This document shows positions 39,701 through 50,444 of a stretch of DNA of 64,000 nt, piece by piece. The position numbers were made by a program, and so were the translations under genes. The notes beneath the pieces are model-generated. The model was given only the letters and a program-made list of their open reading frames with translations, was not told the origin of the DNA and did no database searches. Each line of letters begins with the position of its first letter. Positions within the stretch are counted from its first letter, which is position 1. Origin of the DNA: Medicago truncatula (Eukaryota; Streptophyta; Magnoliopsida; Fabales; Fabaceae); assembly GCF_003473485.1 (NCBI RefSeq), contig NC_053046.1, positions 28,411,332-28,475,331 on the forward strand. Direction: 5' to 3'.

Positions 39701-40626
39701 TATTGGTAGCTATGAAGCACCGTTACATACACGGACACTAGACAATACTGAAACTGACAGACACTGGTAAAAAGTTATGAAAGCGATTGAATATAACCAC
39801 ATGTACTGGTGTCATGTCGGTATCCATATCTACATGAGTCAGACACCAGACATGTCTTCAATATGAAGTGTTAGTGACACATAGATTGGTGGTATTTCAT
39901 AATTATTTCCCACAACCACACACATTCTATGTACAGCTCACAAAACTCAAATGCTCATGTATGTTACTTTTCTGTGATACTCACATTCCCAATCCATAAG
40001 ACATTGAGTTTTAAACCAATAAGCTAGAAGACTACATAAGCACAAATTAACAAAACAGAAAGCAGGACCGATCCAATAATTTTCGATAGTAGGTGAGGCC
40101 TAAAGCCAATTTGGAAATATAATGAAAAATAAATTTTTGTTGGTGGGTCTAAACTAGGACTTTAGTAGCCTTACCCTTGAGTCAACCCTGACAGAATGGA
40201 AACAAAGGAAGTAGGAGTCTTGAAAAGCAAGAATCATTGCCATATTTTTGCTGAGTTTTATACTGTTTAGCAACTAAAAAGAAAAGACCCTTCAATGATT
40301 AGAATCTTGAGTGTACTAACTAACCTCTTTGAACCTAACAATATTAGGATGCTTCAATGATCTATGGTTCATGATTTCCCTTTGGACATTATCATCAATC
40401 TGCATAAGTACACACACATCTCAATAGTGAACCAAAACACACACACACAATACACAAAAATGAAACTGAAATATTGAAAGGGTTTGAAGGTGAAGTATAT
40501 ATATACCTTTTGGCCTCTCTCAATAAACTTAACAGCAAAAAGCTCTTTGGTGAAGATATCCCTAACAAGCTTTGCAACAGCAAAATTCCCAGAACCAATA
40601 TCTTTGACAACCTCATAGCGATCCAT
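36733..40626 (-). CDS. SNRK2.8: SnRK2 protein kinase, subclass II (SnRK2.8-like)
   Basis: Nine exons on the minus strand: 40507-40626, 40325-40399, 38816-38917, 38324-38377, 38142-38234, 37971-38063, 37518-37622, 37292-37390, 36733-37011 (1020 nt, 339 aa). Every junction is GT/AG and in phase. Ser/Thr kinase landmarks: glycine loop GSGNFA (11-16), Lys33 in [13 protein letters not shown] (Asp123), DFG (143-145), and activation segment [16 protein letters not shown] with Ser158/Thr159, matching the phosphosites known in OST1. The C-terminal Asp-rich tail [20 protein letters not shown] then DFMCPPL resembles the Arabidopsis SnRK2.8 ending, not the Glu-rich subclass I. SnRK2s act in osmotic-stress and ABA signalling. 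Odd point: the third glycine of the loop is Ala16. Introns hold a MITE (38474-38722) and a tandem duplication (39436-39930). Confidence 0.95.
37127..37215. mobile_element. MITE fragment in SnRK2 intron 8
   Basis: The text ATAACTTATACGTAAGCACT, then GATAAGTGTTTATGCTATAA and a terminal CCAAACAGGGCC, matches the right half of the MITE at 38474-38722. The left half is missing. Confidence 0.55.
38474..38722. mobile_element. MITE in SnRK2 intron 3
   Basis: The left terminus GAGCATGTTCGGATTGGCTT and right terminus GTATCCGAACAGAGCC are imperfect inverted copies. The internal CTTATACGTAAGCACTTATA block is shared with the fragment at 37127-37215, and related text occurs near 51230-51370. Lying in an intron, it should be spliced out. 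Confidence 0.65.
39436..39930. repeat. 256-bp tandem duplication in SnRK2 intron 2
   Basis: GTGACAGTATTGCTAGCTAT (39438) recurs as GTGACAGTATTGGTAGCTAT (39694), an offset of 256 bases. The following GACACTAGACA, GAAACTGACA and CAGACACGTCTTCAATATGA blocks are in step. A CA microsatellite at about 39659-39680 sits at the junction. The copies differ at roughly one base in ten. Confidence 0.85.
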
Positions 40627-42299
40627 GATCTATTGCAAGGCTTTTGATCACAGAAATTCTACACACTTGTTTGTTCTGTTCTTTGCATGTAATAGTAATA
40701 AGAAGGAATGAAAAGTAATAAAGCTCAGAATAACTTGGATGAATTGTGATTCCTTTTTAGACCAAACAAGAACAAAAGTAGGTTCTAGGGGTTTTTGAAA
40801 AGCCCCCAAAGTCTTAAACTTTACCAATACGCAACCTACTATTTGACTCTTATGAAGGGAACATAGTGGAAATGGATTCTCTATTATTTTATCACTTTGC
40901 TGATTTAGTATGTCGGTAGAAATTTTGAGGCATTCTCACTGTTAGTACATTTATGGTCGTTGAATTGAAATTAAACGATTTAAATTTTATGTTTGATATT
41001 TTAATTTAAAAGGATTAACATTTTTATTTTAACTTCAACCGTTTGATCTTAATTCAATAGTTAAAGATATGCTAATATGTTAAAATTTTAATAGCATGAA
41101 ATCTAAATTTGTATTTTAAATCTAAAAGTGTGAATATTAATTAAAATAAACATTAAACAAATGATAATCTTCCATCTAAGTTTTAAATATGGTTATCAAA
41201 AGTATAATATTAGTAGATTTTCTTGTTAAAACTATGGTATTTGTCTCTCTCTTCTTTGTACTATTAAGTTTTTAGGTAAAAATTGTTTTTAAATCTATTT
41301 CCCATTGTAGTGAATTGTTCTTATCCCATGTGATGAGGTATGACTCATCTATCTAGAGAGTTTCTTAATTTGTTGAAACTTATGTATTTAATAATACATT
41401 GGATAAAAAAAAAGTTTAATTGGTTGACATTCCTAACTCAACTCATAAATAACAAAATTATTAAGTTGTATGTTGTAATATTTAGGTTTGAACCAGCGAT
41501 CCTTAATTTGTGTTGTAAATTTTCAAGTGAATGTCTATCCAGAAAATTTCAATTTGACAAAAACTTTAAATAAAGTATATTTTCTATTTTATTTTTTTTA
41601 AGGAAAAAGTATATTTTCTAGGTTATGCTGTTAAAAGAAAAGTATATATGTATTTTTTTTTTTCAAGTAGTAGCATGTTATCTACCATGCCTAATCAACA
41701 CGTATGTGTGAACTTCCAACATCTTCAAAGGAATCAATACGGTAGATTTTGAATTAATTGGTCCTGCATCCCATGGCAACTTGGTTTCTTTTTCTTCTGT
41801 CTTAACCCTTAATTCTTTTTGTAAAATTGAGAAAGAGGCATGATTATCCGAAGTCTAGTCAAATATTATCCTACATTATCTTCTGTGGATCTCTGATCAT
41901 CTTTCAAAGCTCACTATAGGAACTATTATATTTTTTTTTTAAAGAATGAACTATTATGTCTTAAGATTCACTAATAAACAATATCAAATACAGGTGTTAA
42001 ATATATAAAATATGACAATTATATTTACTAAAATCTTTTTAAGTATTCCTTTTTTTCTTATGGTCCCTGAATTGTTCCTTACTTTTTTAGAGAAATAATT
42101 ATTCTTTACTTTACACGCCGAAGCAATGAATTATAAATATTTGTTGAAAAAGAAAAAGATAGTGGATGAAAAAGCTTTGACGAAAGAAATGAATGCATGA
42201 TGTAACATGCATGAACTTACATTTGGTAGTGATTTTTGGTGTCAATTATAAGTTAGAAGTCTAACTTGGTTGAAGAAATGAAGGTTGACTTGAGGAACG
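40627..42299. other. SnRK2 upstream region and intergenic DNA
   Basis: The first few hundred bases are the presumed promoter and leader of the minus-strand kinase. I did not find a convincing TATA box. Nothing else was recognised. Confidence 0.45.
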
Positions 42300-42301
42300 T
42301 A

Positions 42302-42559
42302 CTCTCTTCATTTCAAAATATATATTTAATTTTTACAATATGTATTATTCATTTGACTTACTTTGATATACTTTTTAATTAATGTAAAAATACAAATATT
42401 AGCATGTAAGATGTTGTTTGATTTGTCTCGACAAATATTTTCAAAATATTAAATTTTTGTAATTTTTTACTTTAGATAATTAAAGATATTAACGGTCAAA
42501 ATTGTGCATTGACATATGTGAAGTGGTTGACTTGAACATGTATTTTAAAACGGATGGAG
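42302..42559. mobile_element. Stowaway-type MITE (258 bp)
   Basis: Starts CTCTCTTCATTTCAAAATAT and ends with the inverted GTATTTTAAAACGGATGGAG, flanked by TA at 42300-42301 and 42560-42561. The ends match the common plant CTCC(A/C)TCCGTTTTAAAATA pattern. Confidence 0.8.
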
Positions 42560-42561
42560 TA

Positions 42562-43180
42562 TAAGTTGGAAGACCTACAAAATAAATATACTTACCTTTT
42601 TAAAGATCTTGAGTACAGATGTCGTATTAAGTTCTTTTGTATGGTTGGATTGATGTTTTAGAAAGGGAATGAAGGAGATGATTTTTTTATTTTTTTTTTA
42701 ATTACAGACAATATATAAAATATATTTTTTAAATAAATTAAGTGTGATTAAAATATTATATGATCATTTATTATATTAATGTTTTAAATTTTTAAAAATA
42801 TTTTATAGTATTCGTAATTTAAAAAAGAAAATAAATCTTTTCCTCTCTTCCAAACCATGCATCTTCCAAACACAAGCAATTTGCAAATTTTCAACACCAT
42901 AAATCGATTATTATTAATTCTAGTCAATTTTCCAAAAAATTAAAGTACTCTTCCTATAAATCGATTATGCTAATGAATTTCTACAGCCATAAAATTGATT
43001 TATGTGCCCAAATCTATTTTAAACTCAACAAAAAATACATCAATTAATATAATTCACAAAACATCGAGATTAACAAACAATAAACACAATGATAAAGAAA
43101 AATAGTTAGATTTATTTTTTTAATAAGGGCAAAAGTAAGCAATAAAGGTAAGAGAGGGCATGAACCCTATACAAATAGAG
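42562..43180. other. Intergenic AT-rich DNA
   Basis: No gene or element recognised. ATAAATCGATTAT occurs twice near 42899 and 42956. Confidence 0.5.
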
Positions 43181-43188
43181 GGTACACT

Positions 43189-43805
43189 TAGGGGTGTTCA
43201 AATTCAAACCGATCCAAACTAAAACCGCAAACCGATCCAAAAAAATCGAAAACCGCAAAAAACCGAATATATTTGGATGTGTTTGGATGTTGTTTTGTAA
43301 AAACCGCTAAGATCGGATCGGATTCTGGATCACTTTTCCAAAACCGAACCGAACCGCAAAAATAAATATTAATACTTATTTATTCTTTTATTAGTATTAT
43401 ATATTGCATTATTATGTTGTTTGTTAAATTTTAATCTTATATATTGCACTAATTTAATCTATATTATTATTACTTCATATGTTTAAAAAATAATCAATAA
43501 TTTTCATACTATAATTTTATCTTTTTTAATATATTTTGCATCAAACCTATTATTCTACCATGTTTGTGTAATATTAATATTAATAAAGAAAAATTATTCC
43601 TTAAAAAAGATTAAATAAAAAAATATATTTTGCATTTTTGACATCCAAAAACTGATCCAAATTAAACCGCATATAATTGGATCGGTTCGGTTCGGATTTT
43701 TTTAGAATACTCATCCAAACCGAACCGAACCGTATGTGATTTTTATTTTGGATCGGTTGACATTTTACCTCAAAACTGATCCAAACCGCACCGCAAACAC
43801 CCCTA
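43189..43805. mobile_element. hAT-type MITE (617 bp)
   Basis: It begins TAGGGGTGTTCAAATTC and ends GCAAACACCCCTA. Octamers GGTACACT (43181-43188) and GGTACACC (43806-43813) agree at seven of eight bases, the 8-base duplication expected of hAT. Its arms are full of complementary AACCGATCCAAA and TTTGGATCGGTT strings, so the transcript could fold into a long hairpin. Confidence 0.9.
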
Positions 43806-43813
43806 GGTACACC

Positions 43814-44629
43814 TGAGGAAGCAAGCCAAGACTAATCCTAAGAAGCAAAGGAACTACAAACATCTATCTTGCTAAAGTTTTGCTTTTAAACGAAAGAAAT
43901 TAAGCTGCCAAACAACAGAACAAACTACTAGCACTTATTAAGAACCATCTACATGACAGTCACAAATATTTAAGATTACTTTTGATTACTTGTGCTATTC
44001 GGTGAAACTTGTCTATTTATCTGCTTTTTTGCTTTATGGTTAGATAAGAGTGTGCATCAACCATTATCATGTTTATCCTCAGTCTTATTAGCTGATGCTA
44101 TAGGAGTGTAGGACGTAGTTTTTCTTTGCTTCTTTTTCTTTTACTTTTTTTTTTTCGTTCTCTCATGTAACAAAAAAAAATGAGTTTGGAGGCCCTTACT
44201 ACTTGTATTATTTGGTGAAACTTGTCTATTTATCTGTTTCTTTTGCTTTATGGTTAGATAAGAGTGTGCATAGATTATAGAAATCTGAATCTAGCTACTT
44301 CTAAAGACAATGATGCAATGCAAGTAGCCAATATGTTAGTCGATGTTGCGACTAGCCAAGTAATTTTCACTTATGGATGAATATTCAGATTATAACTAGA
44401 TTTTTATATTCAAAGATGACACTCATATGACAAAATTTCAGATGTCCTAGGACCCTCAAAATATATAAACTTGTTTTTTACATTGTTTCTTAAAAGTCAA
44501 AGGTTAGTTAAGTCCACCTTATCACTTGATTTGGTGAGAGCTAATGAGCTATATAATAAAAGAGCTAATATATATACTTGGCCTCTTAAAAAAAAATTCC
44601 TTTGAAATTATATACACACACTTAATAAT
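43814..44629. other. Intergenic DNA with a direct duplication
   Basis: The block GGTGAAACTTGTCTATTTAT followed by GGTTAGATAAGAGTGTGCAT occurs at about 44000-44060 and again at about 44212-44270. Downstream is the 3' UTR of the cysteine oxidase. Confidence 0.55.
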
Positions 44630-46233
44630 TTATACATGGTTTTCATCACTGGTTTGATCACTAAAATCATAATCATCATACAAGGTTACAATTGAAGGTC
44701 CAAAGTATGGCGCACCATGAACAACTAAATCATCAGGCAATGGTTTCTCCTCAAGCATGGAATAACCTGTGAATGAATCAATCAATGGCTCAAATTAAAC
44801 TGAATTGAAAAACATGATGCATAAATGAATGAAGAGTAATTAATGAGAAGGTACAAAATGAAATTATACCATTAAGATAAGGGATAGGAATGTCATAGTA
44901 GTAAGTGGAGGGTCTTCCAAAATCTTCACAGTATGGTGGAGACAGCACATCTAGTATTGCACATGGAGTCAACGCTCTAAAAGAATGAATATTTCCACCA
45001 CTTCTTGGAAATAATATGGACGGTTCATGTGGTGCTTTCATCACTTCATCTATTACCTTACCCGCCAATCCTACTGCAACCACATAAAAATTGTCTATTT
45101 GAATTAATTAAGTTTGTGTCATAGGTCAGAGTTTATTCTAATTCGTTCTACTATATAACCTTTATGATATAGACCTATGGAATCCGGATACGGACACGGA
45201 CATCGGACAGGACATGGATACTGACATGCTGATATCGTTAATAATTTAAGAAAATTGCATAACGTAATTATAAATGTCGGTGTCGGACGCAGTACATGTC
45301 TGATACGGAACACGCCTAATCAAAGAGGGTACTTCTTTGCTATAGATATATAGACTCTAGTTCTTTCCAAAAAAATATATATAGACTATAGTAATTATTC
45401 TTACTTGTTTGCTCTTTGGTACTATCAAAATTGATCCAATCATAAGCTTTGACATGGACAGATCCATATAAAAGTTTGCTCAACACTGTCATTTCCGGGT
45501 GATCATGAAGTGGAAATTCTTTTCCTGCTGGAAGACAAAACACCCCTATCTGCATATATTCATAACTTCATTAAGTTTGGTCACTTGGTTCACCATAGAT
45601 AAGGTTTAAAAAAAAGTATGCAACCACGATTTGAGTCACGACATCAAAAAATTTAATATGTTTGTCTCGTTTTATTTCAATTTTCAAAAATTAAAGATTA
45701 TGACGTGACTGTATTTGACGTAATTCTCAATAATATCAAAGAACGTGACGAGATTATATGTAATTTAGACGAAGTTAGCTACATTATACAATAAACAAGA
45801 CTATATTTTTTTTCTTATACGTACAGAGAAATCGTCACATTCATGAATATGAATGTATGTTATTTCAGAGAAGCTTTGTCCATAAAGCAATCCTCTCCTA
45901 GCACCATCAAAAATTGCATCTGATGTAGGAGAATCGCAAAACCCGAACTCGTCGATTCCAACATCTATTGCTTCAATTTTGTCTGCAAATTCATTCATCT
46001 TAAACGTATGAATCAATATTTTTCATTAGCATACTGTATAGAATCAAATATATGCATAAAAGTTAGGATAAAAATATAAACACAAACAAATCATGTGCAC
46101 TTATCATATATTCATTAAGAAACTCACCTAGTAGATTTTTCAGGTAATGGATTTGTTGAAAATTTGGAAGTCTTCCTTGAGAAAACAAAACATGGCAAGT
46201 ATCATAGAGTACTTGTATTTTGTTCATTTCCAT
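44630..46233 (-). CDS. PCO: Plant cysteine oxidase (N-terminal cysteine dioxygenase)
   Basis: Five minus-strand exons: 46128-46233, 45825-45982, 45405-45549, 44870-45073, 44630-44766 (750 nt, 249 aa), all GT/AG and in phase. The start codon is fixed by an in-frame TAA immediately upstream; a second Met follows at codon 3. The fold is a cupin: Fe(II) ligands are expected at His103 and His105 ([11 protein letters not shown]) and His166 ([20 protein letters not shown]), with the family signatures [13 protein letters not shown] and [20 protein letters not shown]. These enzymes use O2 to oxidise the N-terminal Cys of group VII ERF factors, feeding the Cys/Arg N-degron pathway, and so act as oxygen sensors. 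The C-terminal end ([20 protein letters not shown] then FGPSIV) is also family-typical. Intron 3 carries a repeat at 45170-45320. Confidence 0.93.
45170..45320. repeat. GACAC-type dispersed repeat in cysteine oxidase intron 3
   Basis: GGATACGGACACGGACATCG and GTCGGTGTCGGACGCAGTAC form inverted-like halves. It resembles, more distantly, the repeats at 36545-36685 and 39436-39930. Confidence 0.45.
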
Positions 46234-46600
46234 TTATTTATTTTTTTGAAACGGCAAAATCCATTGACTTAGTGTTAATTACTAGTCCTATAATTGAGTT
46301 GTGTGGAAGATCAACTTTTAAAGCATATCATGTAAATGGACGGTGACACTACCAATAAAGGAAAGGACATAGAATAACTGAAAAAAGGGGACTGTGTATA
46401 ATGTTTACTAATTAAACCTTGGGCAAAATCTTATAATATTACAGTGGATTATTTTGTTTCAATTGTTTCTCTTTTGGGAAAGGGAAAGATTTTGTTATTA
46501 GTTAAGGTGGGGACGGAAGCTTGAAATAGTCAATATTTTGAACATTGCTCCTGTACTGCCCATGTTTAATGATAAAATATGAGCCCTTATCCACAAAAAG
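46234..46600. other. Upstream region of the cysteine oxidase
   Basis: Presumed minus-strand promoter and leader. I could not pick a convincing TATA box or a hypoxia-responsive element by eye. Confidence 0.4.
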
Positions 46601-46604
46601 TTAA

Positions 46605-48055
46605 AGATAAAAGACTATTATTTTTCCCACTCTGTTGCCTTCTTGCGTGTCTTGTAAAATTTTCAAAAATACCTCTTGTCTGAATTATATATTCCGGACC
46701 AGATTGTTAGTGATTTTCGGAATACGAAATCCAGATCAGATATTATGTGTTTTTTTGTGTCTTTCTTTGATGTCAAGGGTCTCTGTTGACCGTTATATGA
46801 ACCCCACACAAGCTGCAATGCATTGCAATTGCAGGGTTCCTATGAACGGTCAACAATGACCATGACACCATCGACACCCCTCAAAAAACTAAAAACATTT
46901 GAAGAAAATGGAAGAAAAGAGGTGAAGTGAAGAATGAAGATATTTGTTGAAGATGGAAGCCTATTTATAGCCTAAAACAAGTCCTATGTCATTAATACAG
47001 TCAATGAAAACGTGTTGGTGGTTGTAACCGTCCAAACCCACATTAATGGCTCTGAATCTTTCCGGATTTTACATTCTGGAATGTCCTTAGCCCTATAGGA
47101 AGTGCCAATTTTTCCCTCGTTCACCATTATCGCATGAATCCGGATAATATATTCCAGAAAACAGATGTGCATTCCAAATTTTATATTCCGGAATGCATCA
47201 GTCATGGCCGGTGGTCTGCACCACACGTTTTTGTCGATGGTCAAGTCAAAAAAACGTGTTTTACCACGTTTTTTTGACTGCAATTATGGTCTCCCAACCG
47301 TTTTTGACCCACCCCTCCCTATAAATAGTCTTCCAAACCCCACCATTTCTCACACCATCCTCTCCCACCATCTCCTCCTCTTCTTCCTTCTACAACCATA
47401 GTTTTCCATCGTTGGCCTTTCATAGATAAGGACCTCGTTGAAAACTTTCAGGGTTTGTATGAACGGTCAATGAGGATGGAACCGCGCTGCAACGAAGTAC
47501 GGTTCATCTGAGGGTCATGTGGGTCAGTGTGGTTCTTAGCTTGGCCTGTCTGGGCGTAAGTTTGAGCACCCCCCACCTCCCTCAGGGGCATTGTTTTCTT
47601 CTTCCCGTCCTCCTGTTCCCTCCTCCTCTGATTTTCCTCCAATAGGCAAACTACTGTTGTGTCCTATCACATAGCAATGGTTAAGCTCTTAGGAGATTAG
47701 AATTAGGCTCTTATGAGATTAGAAATAGATTTATGATCTTATGTAATAAGTTTAAAAAGCTTGAAAATTATTGTAATGTATTGTTCATATATTAATAAAA
47801 TTAGTTGTTTTTATGTTTGTGTCTTTTTATTTCTGTTTTTTATTTTACTTGCATTTTATTTTACGAATTTTAAAGCTTAAAATTGTAAAAGTTCTGCAAA
47901 AACACTATTCCGGATTTTAAAATCCGGATACATCTGTAAAATTATAACAATCTAATCTGGAAAACAAAATCCGAACCAGGGGTAAAATTGAAAAAAAAAT
48001 AGGGCGCGCGAGAAAAGGCGTAAGATGGGAAAAATAACAGTCAAGATAAAATCCG
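46605..48055. mobile_element. Long TIR element with mirrored TATA boxes (about 1.45 kb)
   Basis: The left end (GACTATTATTTTTCCCACTC, then TTGCCTTCTTGCGTG and CCGGACCAGATTGTTA) pairs with the reverse complement of the right end (GACTGTTATTTTTCCCATCT, then CGCCTTTTCTCGCGCG and CCAGATTAGATTGTTA). The outer limits are approximate. Internal TATAAATAG boxes lie on the minus strand (46962-46970) and plus strand (47320-47328), each followed by a similar CTTCC leader, so the two arms are mirror images pointing outward. CCGGAAT/ATTCCGG strings are frequent. No transposase frame is intact. It is probably a Mutator-like non-autonomous element. Confidence 0.6.
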
Positions 48056-48459
48056 GCAAGTGTCAAAAAGAAACGGTTAAAAATATTTTTAAATTTTACT
48101 AGGAAAGGTATCATATCATATTTAATTTCCATCATGCCAAAAAGAAATGTTATTACCTACGATGAAGGATACCATGGGAGGAAAAAATACCGACTATATG
48201 GTTGATTTTCTACGTAAACGTAAACTCACAATAAGAATACACTCTCCAACACATATTAATCCGATCTCAAATATTAAAAAAAAAAAAAAAAAGTCAAATA
48301 AAGTTGATATACTATATTTGGTTAAAAATTGAACGACCGTATATCTATTTTTGTTTGATCTTTTTTCTTTATATTCGAGACTAAATGGAGTAAATTCAAA
48401 CATATATTTATTTTTTCTGTCAAGTAACATATTCTATTAGTTAGTATTGATACACATCC

Positions 48460-48513
<54 letters not shown>

Positions 48514-48566
48514 ACATGTATTGATAAGTGGGATCCATATAAATTTAGACGAAGAGAAAAGTGATG
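48056..48566. other. Intergenic with a long AT dinucleotide repeat
   Basis: A pure AT run of about 46 bases occupies 48465-48510. No gene was found; apparent frames crossing it are simple-sequence artefacts. Confidence 0.7.
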
Positions 48567-49066
48567 TTTGTGTTAGAGTTAGCGCAATTGATAAAGGAGA
48601 TTGTATTATATAGGTCAAATGTATCTAAAGGTTCTTTAAGTTTTTCGTTTTTTCTAAAGTGGTCTTTTAAGTTTCAAAAGTCTCAAACAAGTCCTTTTAG
48701 TTTTTGAATCATTTTAAACAAGTCCTATTGTAGATAGCATAGTTGGTAATTGCTTCCTTGAACTCATATTTGGTACCAAATCTGGCTCCTAACATCCACT
48801 TCAAATTAGTCATCTTTTTAGGCATTACAAATCGTGGATAATGTTCTTTGTTGCTATCATCTTAATCATCATCCTCTAAAAGGACTTGTTTGAAACGATT
48901 CAAAAACTAAAAGAACTTGGTTGGGACTTTTGAAACTTAAAAGGACTTGTTTGGGACTTTTGAAACTTAAAGGACCACTTTGGGAAAAACAAAAAACTTA
49001 AAGGACTTTTAGATGCATTTGACCTATTATATATGTATGGGTTAGAGTTCGAACCCCATATATCAA
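48567..49066 (+). mobile_element. tRNA-derived SINE (family A) split by a MITE
   Basis: The 5' half (GTTAGCGCAATTGATAAAG, A box) ends at 48612. The 3' half resumes at 49034 (GTATGGGTTAGAGTTCGAAC, then CCCA, B box). Joining across the MITE at 48613-49024 restores normal A-to-B-box spacing and matches the SINE at 18667. The MITE duplicated TATTATATA inside it. Confidence 0.7.
48613..49024. mobile_element. Mutator-like MITE (412 bp) inside a SINE
   Basis: Left arm GGTCAAATGTATCTAAAGGT is an inverted copy of the right arm ending CTTTTAGATGCATTTGACC. The arms run for about 110 bases (AAACTTAAAAGGACTTG and complements). A perfect 9-base duplication, TATTATATA, lies at 48604-48612 and 49025-49033. 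Confidence 0.9.
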
Positions 49067-49199
49067 AAGGAAAATTTTATGGTACACCCAAAAATTTGAG
49101 TGTATTGGTACACCCAATCAACAAATTAATAGTTAAATGTGTTATTTTTTGAAGAGAAAAATTGTTTTCCATCACCTATAATTATAATAATTAAATTTT

Positions 49200-50444
49200 G
49201 GGTATGAGGAAGGAGTATGGAGGGTTGGGGGTTAAGAGGTTGAGGGAGTTTAACATTGCTTTGTTGGGTAAATGGTGTTGGAGGTTGTTATTGGAGCAGG
49301 ATGCGTTGTGGAGAAAGGTGTTAGTGGCTAGGTATGGCGTGGAGGATGGCGGTTTGGAGGATGGGGGCCGGAGTTGTTCTTCGTGGTGGAGGGAGATCGT
49401 GAGGATTAGAGATGGGATAGGTGAGGGTGGAGGGGGATGGTTTGGGTCTTGTGTTAGGAGGAGGGTGGGAGATGGTGTAGATACTGATTTTTGGCGTGGA
49501 GATGTTCCTTTGTGTGTCCGGTTTAGGCGCCTTTTTGACTTGTCTGTTCATCAATCAGTCTCAGTTAGGAATATGTTCCTGCTGGGGGTGGATGTGGGCG
49601 GAGAGGCGTTGAGGTGGCGTAGGCGGTTGTGGGCCTGGGAGGAGGGGTTGGTAGAGGAGTGTAGGGCTTTGTTACTAACAGTTTCTTTGCAGGAATCAGT
49701 GATAGACAGATGGCTATGGTTACCTAATAATGATGATGGGTATTCTGTACGTGGAGTCTATGACATGCTGACATCACAGGAGCAGATCCAGTTACACCAT
49801 AATATGGACTTAATTTGGCATAAACAGGTTCCTCTCAAAGTATCTATCCTTGCTTGGCGACTTCTGAGGGACCGGTTACCCACAAAACTTAATTTGGTAA
49901 ACCGTGGCATTCTATCTATGGAGGAGCGGTTATGTGTTTCTGGCTGTGGGAATGTCGAAGATGTTTCTCATTTGTTTTTGTCTTGTGCAACTTTTGGAGC
50001 ATTATGGCCGATGGTGTGGGATTGGTTAGGAGTGGTAGGGGTCGACTCTCAATCAACTTCAGATCATTTTGTGCAATTTATTAATTATGTCGGTTGTTCG
50101 AGAGGGCGACGGTCTTTCTTCCACTTGATTTGGTTGCTTTGTGTTTCGGTGTTGTGGAATGAAAGGAATGATAGGCTTTTTAGAAATAGACAGAGTACTT
50201 TGCCACAATTGCTAGATAAAGTGAAATCAACTTCTTTGTGGTGGTTAAAGGCTAGTAATGTTGTATTTAGTTTTGGCACTCAACAGTGGTGGTCGAGCCT
50301 GCTTTTATGTTTGGGTGTTGACTGATTTGATTGTAATTTTGTTTGGACCCTGACATTTTTGTGATTGTTTGGCACATCTTGTGCGGTAACAATTACGGGG
50401 TCCGTTTTAATATATCTCATTTTTGCCTGTTCAAAAAAAAAAAA
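49200..50444 (+). mobile_element. 5'-truncated L1-type LINE insertion with poly-A tail
   Basis: It carries only the C-terminal part of the reverse-transcriptase protein plus a 3' UTR and an A run at 50433-50444. Candidate duplications are TTAAATTTT (49191-49199) and TTAAATCTT (50445-50453), eight of nine bases. The absence of the RT core and the abrupt 5' end are the usual result of incomplete target-primed reverse transcription. Confidence 0.8.
49204..50325 (+). pseudogene. LINE ORF2 C-terminal part with zf-RVT domain
   Basis: About 373 codons remain open, from MRKEYGGLGVKRLREFNIAL (the conserved segment just after the RT domain) to the C-terminus. The zinc-binding zf-RVT region is clear: VPLKVSILAWRLLRDRLPTK, then CVSGCGNVEDVSHLFLSCAT with FGALW. 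The frame has no stop or frameshift, unlike the relics at 19740 and 51600, so the insertion is comparatively young. It lacks endonuclease and RT core domains, so it cannot act on its own. The start is simply where the truncation joins the flank. Confidence 0.85.

Noticed and set aside
37500..40626. CIPK (SnRK3) identity for the kinase
   Set aside because: There is no NAF/FISL motif; the short Asp-rich C-terminus and 339-aa length are those of SnRK2.
46164..46346. 60-codon plus-strand frame
   Set aside because: It lies opposite the first PCO exon and its leader; no domain, so a shadow.
48322..48618. Minus-strand 98-codon frame with an Ile-Tyr repeat
   Set aside because: The frame owes its length to an AT microsatellite; there is no gene context.
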